The translations under genes and the position numbers were made by a program. This document shows, in pieces, positions 45,077 through 52,767 of a stretch of 64,000 nucleotides of DNA. The stretch's first letter is position 1. Each line of letters begins with the position of its first letter. Origin of the DNA: CAWGMT01 sp963823675. Lineage in GTDB: Bacteria; Planctomycetota; Planctomycetia; Isosphaerales; Isosphaeraceae. The stretch covers positions 620,001 through 684,000 of the forward strand of contig CAWGMT010000009.1 in the NCBI GenBank assembly GCA_963823675.1. Direction: 5' to 3'. The notes under the pieces were generated by a model, which saw nothing but the letters and a program-made list of their open reading frames with translations, ran no database searches and was not told where the DNA came from.

Positions 45077-45777
45077 GTGTCGCTCAAGAACGAGGCGTCC
45101 TGGACAAGATCCGGACGCGGGGCTACTGGCGCGTCGTGATCCGGCCGGCGAAGTTCGACCAAAACCGCATCGGAAGCTGCTCAGACCTGTTCCCGCTCGT
45201 CGAGAAGAACTCTGTGCGTTTCCGGGCTTGGGGTTACCCTCACGTTGACCGTCGAGGCCGGCCCCTGACCGGGGGCGACTGGGTCGGGCAGGAGACCAAT
45301 TGGGAACTTTACGTCGAAGTTTGGCGACTGTTCCTGAGTGGGCAGTTCATCCACTTCTTCGCCATAGCCGATGATTGGCGAGATCAATCGGGTCTCTGGC
45401 CGGCAAGTGACGACTGGGCTCCAGGCCGTTACCTGCACATCATGGATTCTGTCTGCCAACTTACGGAGATATTTGAATTCGCGGCGCGACTGGCCCTCAC
45501 GCCCGCCGGTGCGAGTCTCATGCGTGTCGAGATCGCCGTCGGAAAGCTGAGGGGCCGGCGACTCGTGGTCGGAGATCGCGGAGGGCCCATCGAAACATCG
45601 CACGAAACCGCGGCGGCGGACTGGAGGCACGTATGGCAAGGAGCACTGACCGATCTAATCGCCCAGCCGCGGGAGTTGGCGAAGCTGGCCGCTCAGGATC
45701 TCTTCGCGTGTTTCGGCGAGAAGATGTCCTTGGAGATCCTGCGCATCGCGCAGGAGAATTTAACCCACGAAGACTGA
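45073..45777 (+). CDS. Hypothetical partner of the AlbA_2 protein
   Basis: 234 aa from MSVAQERGVLDKIRTRGYW, overlapping the AlbA_2 stop codon (ATGA). Segments such as GYWRVVIRPAKFDQNRIG, VRFRAWGYPHVDRRG and LYVEVWRLFLSGQFIHFFAI are aromatic-rich. They recall the region that follows AlbA_2 in some single-chain proteins, so this may be the split-off half of such a protein; that is an impression, not a match. The C-terminal half is helical. No catalytic motif seen. Translational coupling suggests a complex with the upstream protein. Confidence 0.7.
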   Translation: MSVAQERGVLDKIRTRGYWRVVIRPAKFDQNRIGSCSDLFPLVEKNSVRFRAWGYPHVDRRGRPLTGGDWVGQETNWELYVEVWRLFLSGQFIHFFAIADDWRDQSGLWPASDDWAPGRYLHIMDSVCQLTEIFEFAARLALTPAGASLMRVEIAVGKLRGRRLVVGDRGGPIETSHETAAADWRHVWQGALTDLIAQPRELAKLAAQDLFACFGEKMSLEILRIAQENLTHED

Positions 45778-45780
45778 GCG

Positions 45781-46109
45781 GTGGATACCTACGCCCACAT
45801 CGGCCTAATCAGGAACATCGAGAACTTGGATGGCTTCGTATCGTTTTGGCCGATGGCGCGAGATGCCGCGTAATGGAAAGTTCTCCGCTGTGCCTCGCGG
45901 CGTCGAGCGCCGGACCCACGTTAAGGGAACAACTCCGGCTGATCGCTTGGCTTTTTTCGTCTGGGGCGACCGATGCTAGACACCCTGGTGATCCATTGAC
46001 GGTTTTGAGTAAATGGGGCGGGGAAGGCGAGTACATGCATGACATGTCGGACGTACCAGAACTCTTCGGAACTCCGGCTGAATTCTGGACCCATCGAAAA
46101 GGGGTGTAG
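45781..46109 (+). CDS. Small hypothetical gene, frame interrupted
   Basis: A GTG at 45781, three bases after the previous stop, opens VDTYAHIGLIRNIENLDGFVSFW and stops at 45871. A second frame, MESSPLCLAASSAGPTLREQL to THRKGV, starts at an overlapping ATG (TAATG, 45873) and ends at 46109, two bases before the next gene. Either two tiny coupled genes exist or, more likely given other frameshifts here, one protein of about 109 aa with a one-base indel. Function unknown. Confidence 0.5.
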
Positions 46110-46111
46110 CC

Positions 46112-46723
46112 GTGGACGAGCTTCTTGAGGCCATCGAAGGTCATCGTTTTTCCGCGGTGGTGAACGTGGCGAGCGACCTCAACCATTTTCTTCAGGCACT
46201 CGCCTCGACACCTGAATTTCGGAAACTGCTTGGGTTGCTCTCGGCTCCTGACACGCGAGAGAAAGTCTTGGAGCGTCTCCTCGAAGTGGCGGCAAGGGAG
46301 ATTGACCGGGCCTACGAGAACCCGTGGGATGCCGCTCTGACTGCCTATTTGTATCTCATCTGGAGAACCGACAAGAGGCAAGCTCTGGTTGCGGCAAATC
46401 GCATTCTTTCCTGCGCCAACTGTTGGTGGTCCCAGAAGCTTGCACAGGAACTCGCGGCGAGCGCGGCCTGGAACACGTCGCAGAACAATATTTATCAGTT
46501 GGTAGTTGCGGATAACTTTGCGAGCTTATCAAGTAGAGGGATCATGGTTCATGCCCAGCACACGAATCAACCGCAGCGGCTTGTCGCCAGTCGTGGGCTG
46601 CCTGCGATCACCGGCGTTGCGCCGTCGATTCAAGAGGTCTGCCTAACGGAGGGCGGGCGTTCTTTGCCGGGTCAAGGCTCGACTAACACGATCATCCGTA
46701 GGGTGTTTTCGGAGGCGTCGTGA
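46112..46723 (+). CDS. Hypothetical helical protein of the AlbA_2 operon
   Basis: 203 aa from the GTG at 46112 (MDELLEAIEGHRFSAVVNVAS). The N-terminal two thirds is predicted helical, with a repeat-like AYENPWDAALTAYLYLIWRTD segment near residue 68 and Trp pairs (CANCWWSQKLAQELAAS) near 102. The end is Ser/Gly-rich. No domain recognised. Its last codons overlap the start of the next gene (GTGATG), so it belongs to the same translational unit. Possibly a scaffold or inhibitor; nothing firm can be said. Confidence 0.65.
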   Translation: MDELLEAIEGHRFSAVVNVASDLNHFLQALASTPEFRKLLGLLSAPDTREKVLERLLEVAAREIDRAYENPWDAALTAYLYLIWRTDKRQALVAANRILSCANCWWSQKLAQELAASAAWNTSQNNIYQLVVADNFASLSSRGIMVHAQHTNQPQRLVASRGLPAITGVAPSIQEVCLTEGGRSLPGQGSTNTIIRRVFSEAS

Positions 46724-47160
46724 TGGAGCACATCTGGACGATCGCCTGCCGGCTTAGCATCACGGACGCTCAGTCAAACGGCATAACATTGGTAGACGTC
46801 GTTGAGGAGATTGGAGGGCCAAGGCCACCGGCTCCGGCCGCCCTCATGCCCGTCCCGTCGCTTTCCATGGATGTCGTCAGTTTGTGGGGCCGGGAGAACG
46901 TCGATATCCCCGAGGCTGGTCACGGTAGGATAAGCTTCCTATCGCCAGATGGAGACGTATTGTTCTTCCAGGAAGTCGCTGTGGATTTACAGAATACGCC
47001 GCGGACCCGGTCGATCCTCAGACTTCTTGGGTTACCGCCGCTTCGACAGGGCAGACATTTTTTTCGGATCGACCGAAGGGTAAATCCTGAAGACCCGTGG
47101 GTCGAGGTCGCGCGGCTACCGGTGATGGTAAATGCGCCGCTAAATGTGCCTGCGGAGTAG
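46720..47160 (+). CDS. Hypothetical beta-sandwich protein (DUF6941-like?), last gene of the AlbA_2 operon
   Basis: 146 aa from GTG 46720 or ATG 46723 (MEHIWTIACRLSITDAQSNG). The pattern of an N-terminal strand, an LVDVVEEIG segment, a GRISFLSPDGDVLF strand pair and a C-terminal GRHFFRIDRR...VARLPVMV strand resembles DUF6941-type proteins as I remember them, a small family of unknown role. I put this forward as a hint only. It closes the operon; convergent drmMI ends 179 bp further on. Confidence 0.65.
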   Translation: MMEHIWTIACRLSITDAQSNGITLVDVVEEIGGPRPPAPAALMPVPSLSMDVVSLWGRENVDIPEAGHGRISFLSPDGDVLFFQEVAVDLQNTPRTRSILRLLGLPPLRQGRHFFRIDRRVNPEDPWVEVARLPVMVNAPLNVPAE

Positions 47161-47338
47161 ACATCCGTTGAATTCGGGAGGCGATGCATTCGGCGCTCGG
47201 TGCAGCGGCGGATGATCACGTCTCAATGTTCGACTCCTTCGACACACCTTCGAGCAGCCCGTTGGTCTCGATACGCCGAGTGCACCGCGACACGTTGCGG
47301 ATCTCGGGCGTCGTCAGCTCTCGAAGAATTCGGGTTGT

Positions 47339-48890
47339 TCAGGGTGCCTTCTGGCAGCCTTCCGTCGCGCCTTCTCGACTTCGTCCCGGTCTTACCCAGG
47401 CCGCCCTCGGCCGCGGCCCCGCTCGGCGCTCCTCTTCGGCACGCTGGCGGTTCAGTTCCAGGAGCCGGGCGAGGACCTCGTCGCGAAAGTCGTCGGGCCA
47501 GCGGTAGCGCCATGGCTTGCGCCTGCGGCGGGAGCCGGGATTTCGGGATGAGGAGCTGGGGCCAGAATCCGATCCCCCCACCCCCCAACTCCCATCTCCC
47601 AATTCCTCATCCTCATCCTCGTAATCGAGCAGGAATTCGCAGGTCGGCTTCAGGTCGGTCCAGCCGTAGGCATCCAGGACGGCTCGGTCCATCGCGGCGT
47701 GCAATTCGCGAAGCTTGAGGATGTCGGGCGAGTGCTCGTCGGGGTCGTGGAAGCGGTTGTAGGTCTTGGTCAGGCCCTCGTTGTTCTTGACCATCAGGGC
47801 GGCTCGGAAGTCGTAGTAGGCTTGGCCGGCTTGCTCGAGCGTGGGATCTGTCTCGAAGTTCAGCGGGAACGGGAACGTCTCGAAGCAATCGGACGGGGTA
47901 TAACGCATGTCGTCCTTCATCGACGAACGCGAAGAAGCGGGCCCAGACTTCGTGCGGTCGGGATTGGAGCACCGAAAACGCACGTATAGTTATCAAAGCG
48001 GGAACACCACAAGTTGCTTGGCTGTAAACCATATTGGCTGGAATGAAAGACGAATCCTACTGTTCGACTACGTTTGCGAGATCACCAGCACCCGATCCAG
48101 GCGGCGGATGGCGGCGAAGAGGGCTGGGCAGACGCCTCCCGAATCGCCACCAATTGTCGTGCCCGGATCTCACGTGTTTTGCTTCAAGCGATCCGGGCTT
48201 TACTTTCTCCTCCACGATCCCCATCAAGTCCGGCCACGTCCTTGCCTCCTCCTCGCTCATCTCGCCGAAGTTGATGACGTAGCGGTGGTGCGACGTGCGT
48301 GGGCGAGTCATTGACTTCCTCACCACCGATGTAGGGGAAGATTCGCTCGGCATTGCGCGGATCCTTGCTGATCAGCTCGTCCATCAGCGCAAGACGGTTG
48401 GCGGCGCCTCTCGTGTCGGTGTCGTCGAACGTGAAGCCTTGGCCATACATCTTCGAGCCGAGAAAGCTCTTGCCCTCGTTCGCCGAGAGCTTGCTCGGGT
48501 TCATCGTGGCCGCCCGCGTGGAACAGGTACGCCGTGATGATGGGAACGGTGCGGCCATCCAGCAGGAACGGCCCCGCGAGCGGTCCCTTGTGGCCGTGGA
48601 CCACGCTGATGATTACGGCCGCGAGACCCGGCCATTTCTTGCGCCGGGTTGCCTCGATAGATCGTCCCGCCGTGCTTGCAGATCCACCGCAGGCCGGTCG
48701 AGCGCGTATCGCCCTGGCCGATCGTGTTCGTCGCGATCAGGCCGAGGGCTCCTCGCGCACGCAGGAGATTGAACGCGCGGCGGAAGAAGTGGGCCACGAG
48801 ATCCGCGTTGCCGTGCGATTCCTCGTGAATCGACTTGAAGCCAATCGAGATACGCAGGCCCGTCAGTTCCCGAAATCTTTGACCCTCCCA
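47339..48890 (-). pseudogene. drmMI: Frameshift-broken 3' part of drmMI
   Basis: Beyond the NPPF motif the methyltransferase continues but in shifting frames. The pieces are IHEESHGNADLVAHFFRRAF (48840 down), then GLAAVIISVVHGHKGPLAGP (near 48600), SANEGKSFLGSKMYGQGFTF (near 48470), HHRYVINFGEMSEEEARTW (near 48270), LFAAIRRLDRVLVIS (near 48100), LQSRPHEVWARFF (near 47955) and DDMRYTPSDCFETFPFP (near 47905). The last frame ends at 47339. These segments are ordered and co-linear with Eco57I-type methylases (target recognition and C-terminal parts). At least six single-base breaks in about 1 kb is far denser than elsewhere in the window. Confidence 0.75.
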
Positions 48891-51879
48891 TGAACGGCGG
48901 ATTGCCCACGATCGCGTCGAAGCCCGGATTCTCCCTCGCGAACACCTCGGCAAACTCGATCTCCCAGTGAAACGGCGTCACCGGCTTCTCGCCCGAGCGT
49001 AGGGCGTCCCGCGCCGCTACCAACGTCGGGTAGGCCTTCAGGAAATCGGGCTTGGCCAGGTGGGCGGCGAGGGTATCGGCCAGCTCGTCGAGCCGCTCCT
49101 TGCGCTGGCGGTCGTTCGAACCGGCGAAAAACGCCGAGACGACGAGGTCTCCGTAAAACCGCGGGCGATCCAGCGCCTCCTCGACCAGCGCCAGCTCCTG
49201 GTCGAGCTTGAGATAGGGCTCGAATTCGCTCGCGTTCTGGATCTTCAAACGCCCCTCGATCGCCCGGCGGATCTTGCCCTCGATGATTCCGCGCGCGAAG
49301 TCGCGCTGCTGATCGGGCTTCCAGTGAAAGCCCTCGATCTGTTGCTTGGAGAGCCCGACCAGCGAGTCGCCGCACCGCAGGGCGTGGTCGAGGAACGTGA
49401 ACGGGTGGTCCTTGGCCAGGGTCGCGAGCCAGAGCGACAGCTTGGCCAGGTCCGCGGCCATCGGGTTCTTGTCCACGCCGTACAGGCAGCGCTGGGCCAC
49501 AATGCGGCGGGCGTGGAGGATCTCGTCCTCGTCGGGCGGTATGACCGGAACGCACTTGTGGTGATGCCAGGCGCTGACTAACAGTTCGGCAAGCAAGCGG
49601 CAAGCGGCGACGAGGAACGCCCCGGAGCCCATGGCCGGGTCGCAGACCTTGAGGTCGAGGATCTGTTCCGGTGTCAAATTGCAATTACGAGCCCGAAGCG
49701 CAAGCGAGTGAGTGTCTTCGTCCGGAGCCACGCTCTCGCTTGCGCTTCGGGCTTGTATCGGCATCGAAGCTACGCTCTCGCTTGCGCTTCGGGCTTGTAT
49801 CGGCATCGGGGCCACGCTCTCGCTTGCGCTTCGGGCTTGTATCGGCATCGAAGCTACGCTCTCGCTTGCGCTTCGGGCTTGTATCGGCATCGGGGCCACG
49901 CTCTCGCTTGCGCTTCGGGCTTGTATCGGCATCGGGGCCACGCTCTCGCTTGCGCTTCGGGCTTGTATCGGCATCGGAGCCACGCTCTCGCTTGCGCTTC
50001 GGGCTTGTATCGGCATCGGGGCCACGCAACCGCTTGCGATGCCCTCGCTCTTGCTTCGGGCGGCGCCAAGTCGTTCGAGCACTGGTCGCAGCGTCGTCCG
50101 CACGATCGGCTCCGTCAGTGAGCGCGGTGTGTAGTGCGAGCCCGAGCGGCGGCGCTCATCACTCGGCTGGAGCACCATCGCCCCCTTCGGAACGATGAAG
50201 GGCGTCGCCGCACGGTGAATCCGCGCTTCCAGCACCGCCATCAGGTCCTCGATCGACTTCGCGGCTTTCAAAGCCGACTCGGCTCGGCCCGAAATGTCCC
50301 ATTCGGCCAATTCCGTCAAAGTTTTCTTGCGGTCCTTGTCGGGCTTCGCGAGCAGGTCCTCCAGGTCGATCGTAACAGGGGGCCGGGTTCCTTTGTTCTT
50401 CTTGGGAAGCCGGAGCGCGATCGAGCGACCAGCCGCCACAACTAGCTCCATGCCCATCACGGCCTCGTAGACGCTCCCGATCTGCTCGACGTCGAGCGTG
50501 CGATAGCTGAGCCGCTCGCCGTCGAGGATGAGCAGGTTCTTGAGGACGCGGAAAACAACGCCGTCGGATACCCTGGGAATTGGGAGTGTGACTTGAGGTG
50601 GGACCGCAGAAGAAGCAGAAGAGCATTCACTCGCTGGCAGCTCGGGGGAGCATTCACTCGCTTGCGCTTCGGGCTCGTATTTGGACCGGCCTTCGAGGAA
50701 GGGATAACGATCGGGATCAAAAAGGTAACCCTTTCGGGCGGGAAGTTTCATCCCGCCATGCCGGCCGCCGTCGTAGATGAGGCGAAAGAGGGTCAGGAGC
50801 TGAGCCCACGCGCCGAAGCGGTGGTCCATCGTGTCGGTGTATCGTCCGTCGTCCTCGCGGAGGCGCTCGAACAGGCCGATGACCGAGTAGTACTTCTGGT
50901 AGACTTCGTCGTTGCTGAGCAGCGATCGGTCTTCCGCGTAGAGCAAGAACACCAGCCGAAGCAGGACGCGGAGCAGGCCACCATAAACCTGGTTCGGGTC
51001 GTCTTTGAGCACGTCGCGGAGCAAATCCCCGTGCCGCTGATCGTCGGCCGCCTGGAATCCCCGGAGCAGCTCGTACAGGGCGGCCAGGACCTGCTCGGAG
51101 AGCTTGGTCGAGACCAGATTCTGGTACTTGCGGCTCTCGGACAGGATAAACGGCAATCGCTGCCTGTCGGCCAGCGTGAAGAGCCGCTCGGCCGAGAGCA
51201 GCATCAAGAGGGCCGCGAAGATCGGCCGGCCGGCCACCTCGGTCATCGCCCGGACGGGAAAGGTCAGATGCCCTGATGTTTCACCGCGTGGGGCATAGAC
51301 GAGCCGGAGATTCGTCCCGTTCGAGAGGAGTCCGATCGGAACCTGGGTCTCGCGCAAGAGCCGCTCGAACCGAGCCTGGGGGCTCGCCTGCCAGCGGTGG
51401 TCCCTGGAATCGGTCTCGGGCGCGTCGTCGAGGTCGAGGCCGAGCTTGACCCGCTGGATGAGCATCAGCCACCTGGCGTCGCCGATGTTGTCGTTTTCTT
51501 TGTGTTTGTCGTTGTGTTTGTCTTTGTCGAATTCCGGGACGGCGTAGGATGGGCGGAGCGTTTCGTTGTATTCGGGCAGGGCCACTTCGAGCGACTCGGG
51601 AACCGGCTCGCCCCCGGCGCAGCCAAGCAAGTCGGCCGGCTCCCAACCGAGAATCTCGGTGGCGAAGCGGGGAAAGTCGCGGATTGCCGGCGTGGGCTCG
51701 TCTTCTCCTTCCGGAGTGACCTGCTCAACCACGTCGAGGAAGCGGGTGTGATCGGGAATGATGTTCTTGTTGGGAAAAGCACCGGCGGCCGCAAGCGCCG
51801 GCGGCGAGACCACGAGACCCACTGGCTGGAGGTAGCCGAGCCATTCTTGGTGCGCGATGAATTCGTAATTTGCGCTCAT
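48613..51879 (-). CDS. drmMI: DISARM class 1 adenine methyltransferase DrmMI (Eco57I-like), 5' two thirds
   Basis: Starts MSANYEFIAHQEWLGYL at 51879 after GAGGGG. An Eco57I/type IIG-like N6-adenine methylase: the SAM-binding motif LKVCDPAMGSGAFLVAA lies near residue 746 and the catalytic NPPF near 991, after which the frame is lost (real homology ends about 48890, and the rest to 48613 is out of frame). In class 1 DISARM this enzyme marks self DNA. Odd features: two in-frame insertions of a dispersed repeat, one near 50625-50685 (YEPEAQASECSPEL...) and one at 49686-50030 encoding seven units of MPIQARSASESVAP directly before the SAM motif. Confidence 0.88.
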   Translation of the reverse strand: MSANYEFIAHQEWLGYLQPVGLVVSPPALAAAGAFPNKNIIPDHTRFLDVVEQVTPEGEDEPTPAIRDFPRFATEILGWEPADLLGCAGGEPVPESLEVALPEYNETLRPSYAVPEFDKDKHNDKHKENDNIGDARWLMLIQRVKLGLDLDDAPETDSRDHRWQASPQARFERLLRETQVPIGLLSNGTNLRLVYAPRGETSGHLTFPVRAMTEVAGRPIFAALLMLLSAERLFTLADRQRLPFILSESRKYQNLVSTKLSEQVLAALYELLRGFQAADDQRHGDLLRDVLKDDPNQVYGGLLRVLLRLVFLLYAEDRSLLSNDEVYQKYYSVIGLFERLREDDGRYTDTMDHRFGAWAQLLTLFRLIYDGGRHGGMKLPARKGYLFDPDRYPFLEGRSKYEPEAQASECSPELPASECSSASSAVPPQVTLPIPRVSDGVVFRVLKNLLILDGERLSYRTLDVEQIGSVYEAVMGMELVVAAGRSIALRLPKKNKGTRPPVTIDLEDLLAKPDKDRKKTLTELAEWDISGRAESALKAAKSIEDLMAVLEARIHRAATPFIVPKGAMVLQPSDERRRSGSHYTPRSLTEPIVRTTLRPVLERLGAARSKSEGIASGCVAPMPIQARSASESVAPMPIQARSASESVAPMPIQARSASESVAPMPIQARSASESVASMPIQARSASESVAPMPIQARSASESVASMPIQARSASESVAPDEDTHSLALRARNCNLTPEQILDLKVCDPAMGSGAFLVAACRLLAELLVSAWHHHKCVPVIPPDEDEILHARRIVAQRCLYGVDKNPMAADLAKLSLWLATLAKDHPFTFLDHALRCGDSLVGLSKQQIEGFHWKPDQQRDFARGIIEGKIRRAIEGRLKIQNASEFEPYLKLDQELALVEEALDRPRFYGDLVVSAFFAGSNDRQRKERLDELADTLAAHLAKPDFLKAYPTLVAARDALRSGEKPVTPFHWEIEFAEVFARENPGFDAIVGNPPFMGGSKISGTDGPAYLDWLQVDSRGIARQRGSRGPLLPPRVQSPACARSPRPDRDEHDRPGRYALDRPAVDLQARRDDLSRQPGARNGRVSRP
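49686..50030 (-). repeat. 42-bp tandem array inside drmMI
   Basis: One inverted core copy (49687-49710) followed by seven tandem 42-bp units, near 49735, 49777, 49819, 49861, 49903, 49945 and 49987, each with CTCGCTTGCGCTTCGGGCTT. Units differ only in the last few bases (GAAGC/GGGGCC). 42 bp is a multiple of three, so the drmMI frame stays open. No unique spacers, so not a CRISPR. Confidence 0.9.
50625..50685 (-). repeat. Core-repeat pair inside drmMI
   Basis: Two tandem copies of the CACTCGCTTGCGCTTCGGGC element, the first degenerate (ATTCACTCGCTGGCAGCTCG), the second complete, read in frame by drmMI. Confidence 0.75.
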
Positions 51880-51896
51880 GCTGCCGCCCCTCATAT

Positions 51897-51970
51897 TTGC
51901 TCACTCACTCGCTGGCGCTTCGGGCTCGTATGCTCACTCACTCACTCACTCGCTGGCCTCTTCGGGATTC
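51897..51970 (+). repeat. Core-repeat copies left of the transposase gene
   Basis: TTGCTCACTCACTCGCTGGC, then GCTTCGGGCTCGTATG, followed by a second, partial copy with an expanded ACTC microsatellite. It lies between the start of drmMI and the end of the RAYT-like gene. Confidence 0.8.
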
Positions 51971-52029
51971 GGGGTCGTATTCGGGTGGGGCCTTCGCTTC
52001 GCGGAGAGGAGAAGAGAAAAGAAGAGGAG

Positions 52030-52530
52030 TCACCCCTCACCTGTGCCCTTTCGGTCCTGGGCCTCGATGACGTAAAGGATGGCGGCCTCGAGATCGTCCT
52101 CGTGGTTGATCCAACGACGACTGCCCCCCTCCGTCCAGAACCGAGTTCGTGTGACGCCGGCTTCTTTCAGTCTGCGGGTACACCAGGCCTTGAATTGGTC
52201 GCGAACGGTCTCAGGCTTGTATCCGGCCGCCGTGACCACGACATGAACGTGATTCGAGCGTGCGTTGACGGCGTGGAGGCGCCAGTCACGTCTGCAACAA
52301 TGATCGCCAATGGTCTCTTCCACGATTCGTCGATGACCCACTGAGAGGCAGAACTCGGCTTCCTTCATTTCCGACCGGGCCATCTCGACGAACAAGGGAT
52401 TCACGGGTTGGATTTCGGCCCCTCGTTTGCGGTTCCAGCCGCGCTCGTCGCCGGGTAGCCAGGTTCCGTACGTGGTCCACGTCAGAAAAAAGGCGAGAGG
52501 CTCGCCGGTATTGAAGGAGTTCCTGCTCAT
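52030..52530 (-). CDS. REP-associated tyrosine transposase-like protein (Y1/HUH, RAYT-type)
   Basis: 166 aa beginning MSRNSFNTGEPLAFFLTWTTYG. The HUH signature is NHVHVVV near residue 93; the segment GTWLPGDERGWNRKRG near 22 is typical of a subgroup of IS200-like/RAYT proteins, and AAILYVIEAQ near 150 corresponds to the usual terminal strand-helix. RAYTs are domesticated relatives of IS200 transposases that nick REP repeats. Here the gene is flanked on both sides by copies of the repeat core seen elsewhere in the island. It lies between drmMI and drmD in the same orientation. The catalytic Tyr is not assigned with confidence. Confidence 0.8.
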   Translation of the reverse strand: MSRNSFNTGEPLAFFLTWTTYGTWLPGDERGWNRKRGAEIQPVNPLFVEMARSEMKEAEFCLSVGHRRIVEETIGDHCCRRDWRLHAVNARSNHVHVVVTAAGYKPETVRDQFKAWCTRRLKEAGVTRTRFWTEGGSRRWINHEDDLEAAILYVIEAQDRKGTGEG

Positions 52531-52603
52531 TCGTCAGGCCTCTTCAACTCCGTCCCGCTTGAGGATTGGGGTGGGGGTCAGTCGTGGGGTAAAGGTAAAG
52601 TAA

Positions 52604-52762
52604 AGAACCGAACAGTGTTTGTCGTTGCACTCACTCGCTGGCGCTTCGGGCTTGTATTGTTGGCTCCTTATCGGTCGATCGTGGGGGAAAGAACCGAACG
52701 GTGTTTTTGGTTGCACTCACTCGCTGGCGCTTCGGGCTTGTATTGTTGGCTCCTTATCGGTC
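52604..52762 (+). repeat. Tandem 86-bp duplication containing the core repeat
   Basis: Copies at 52604-52676 and 52690-52762 share GAACCGAACRGTGTTT, CACTCGCTGGCGCTTCGGGC and TTGTTGGCTCCTTATCGGTC. The period is 86 bp. It sits just downstream of the drmD stop and upstream of the RAYT-like gene. Confidence 0.85.
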
Positions 52763-52767
52763 AATTC

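Noticed and set aside
49686..50030. Regular array resembling a CRISPR
   Set aside because: Units are contiguous 42-bp direct repeats with no unique spacers, lie inside an open coding frame, and no cas genes are present.
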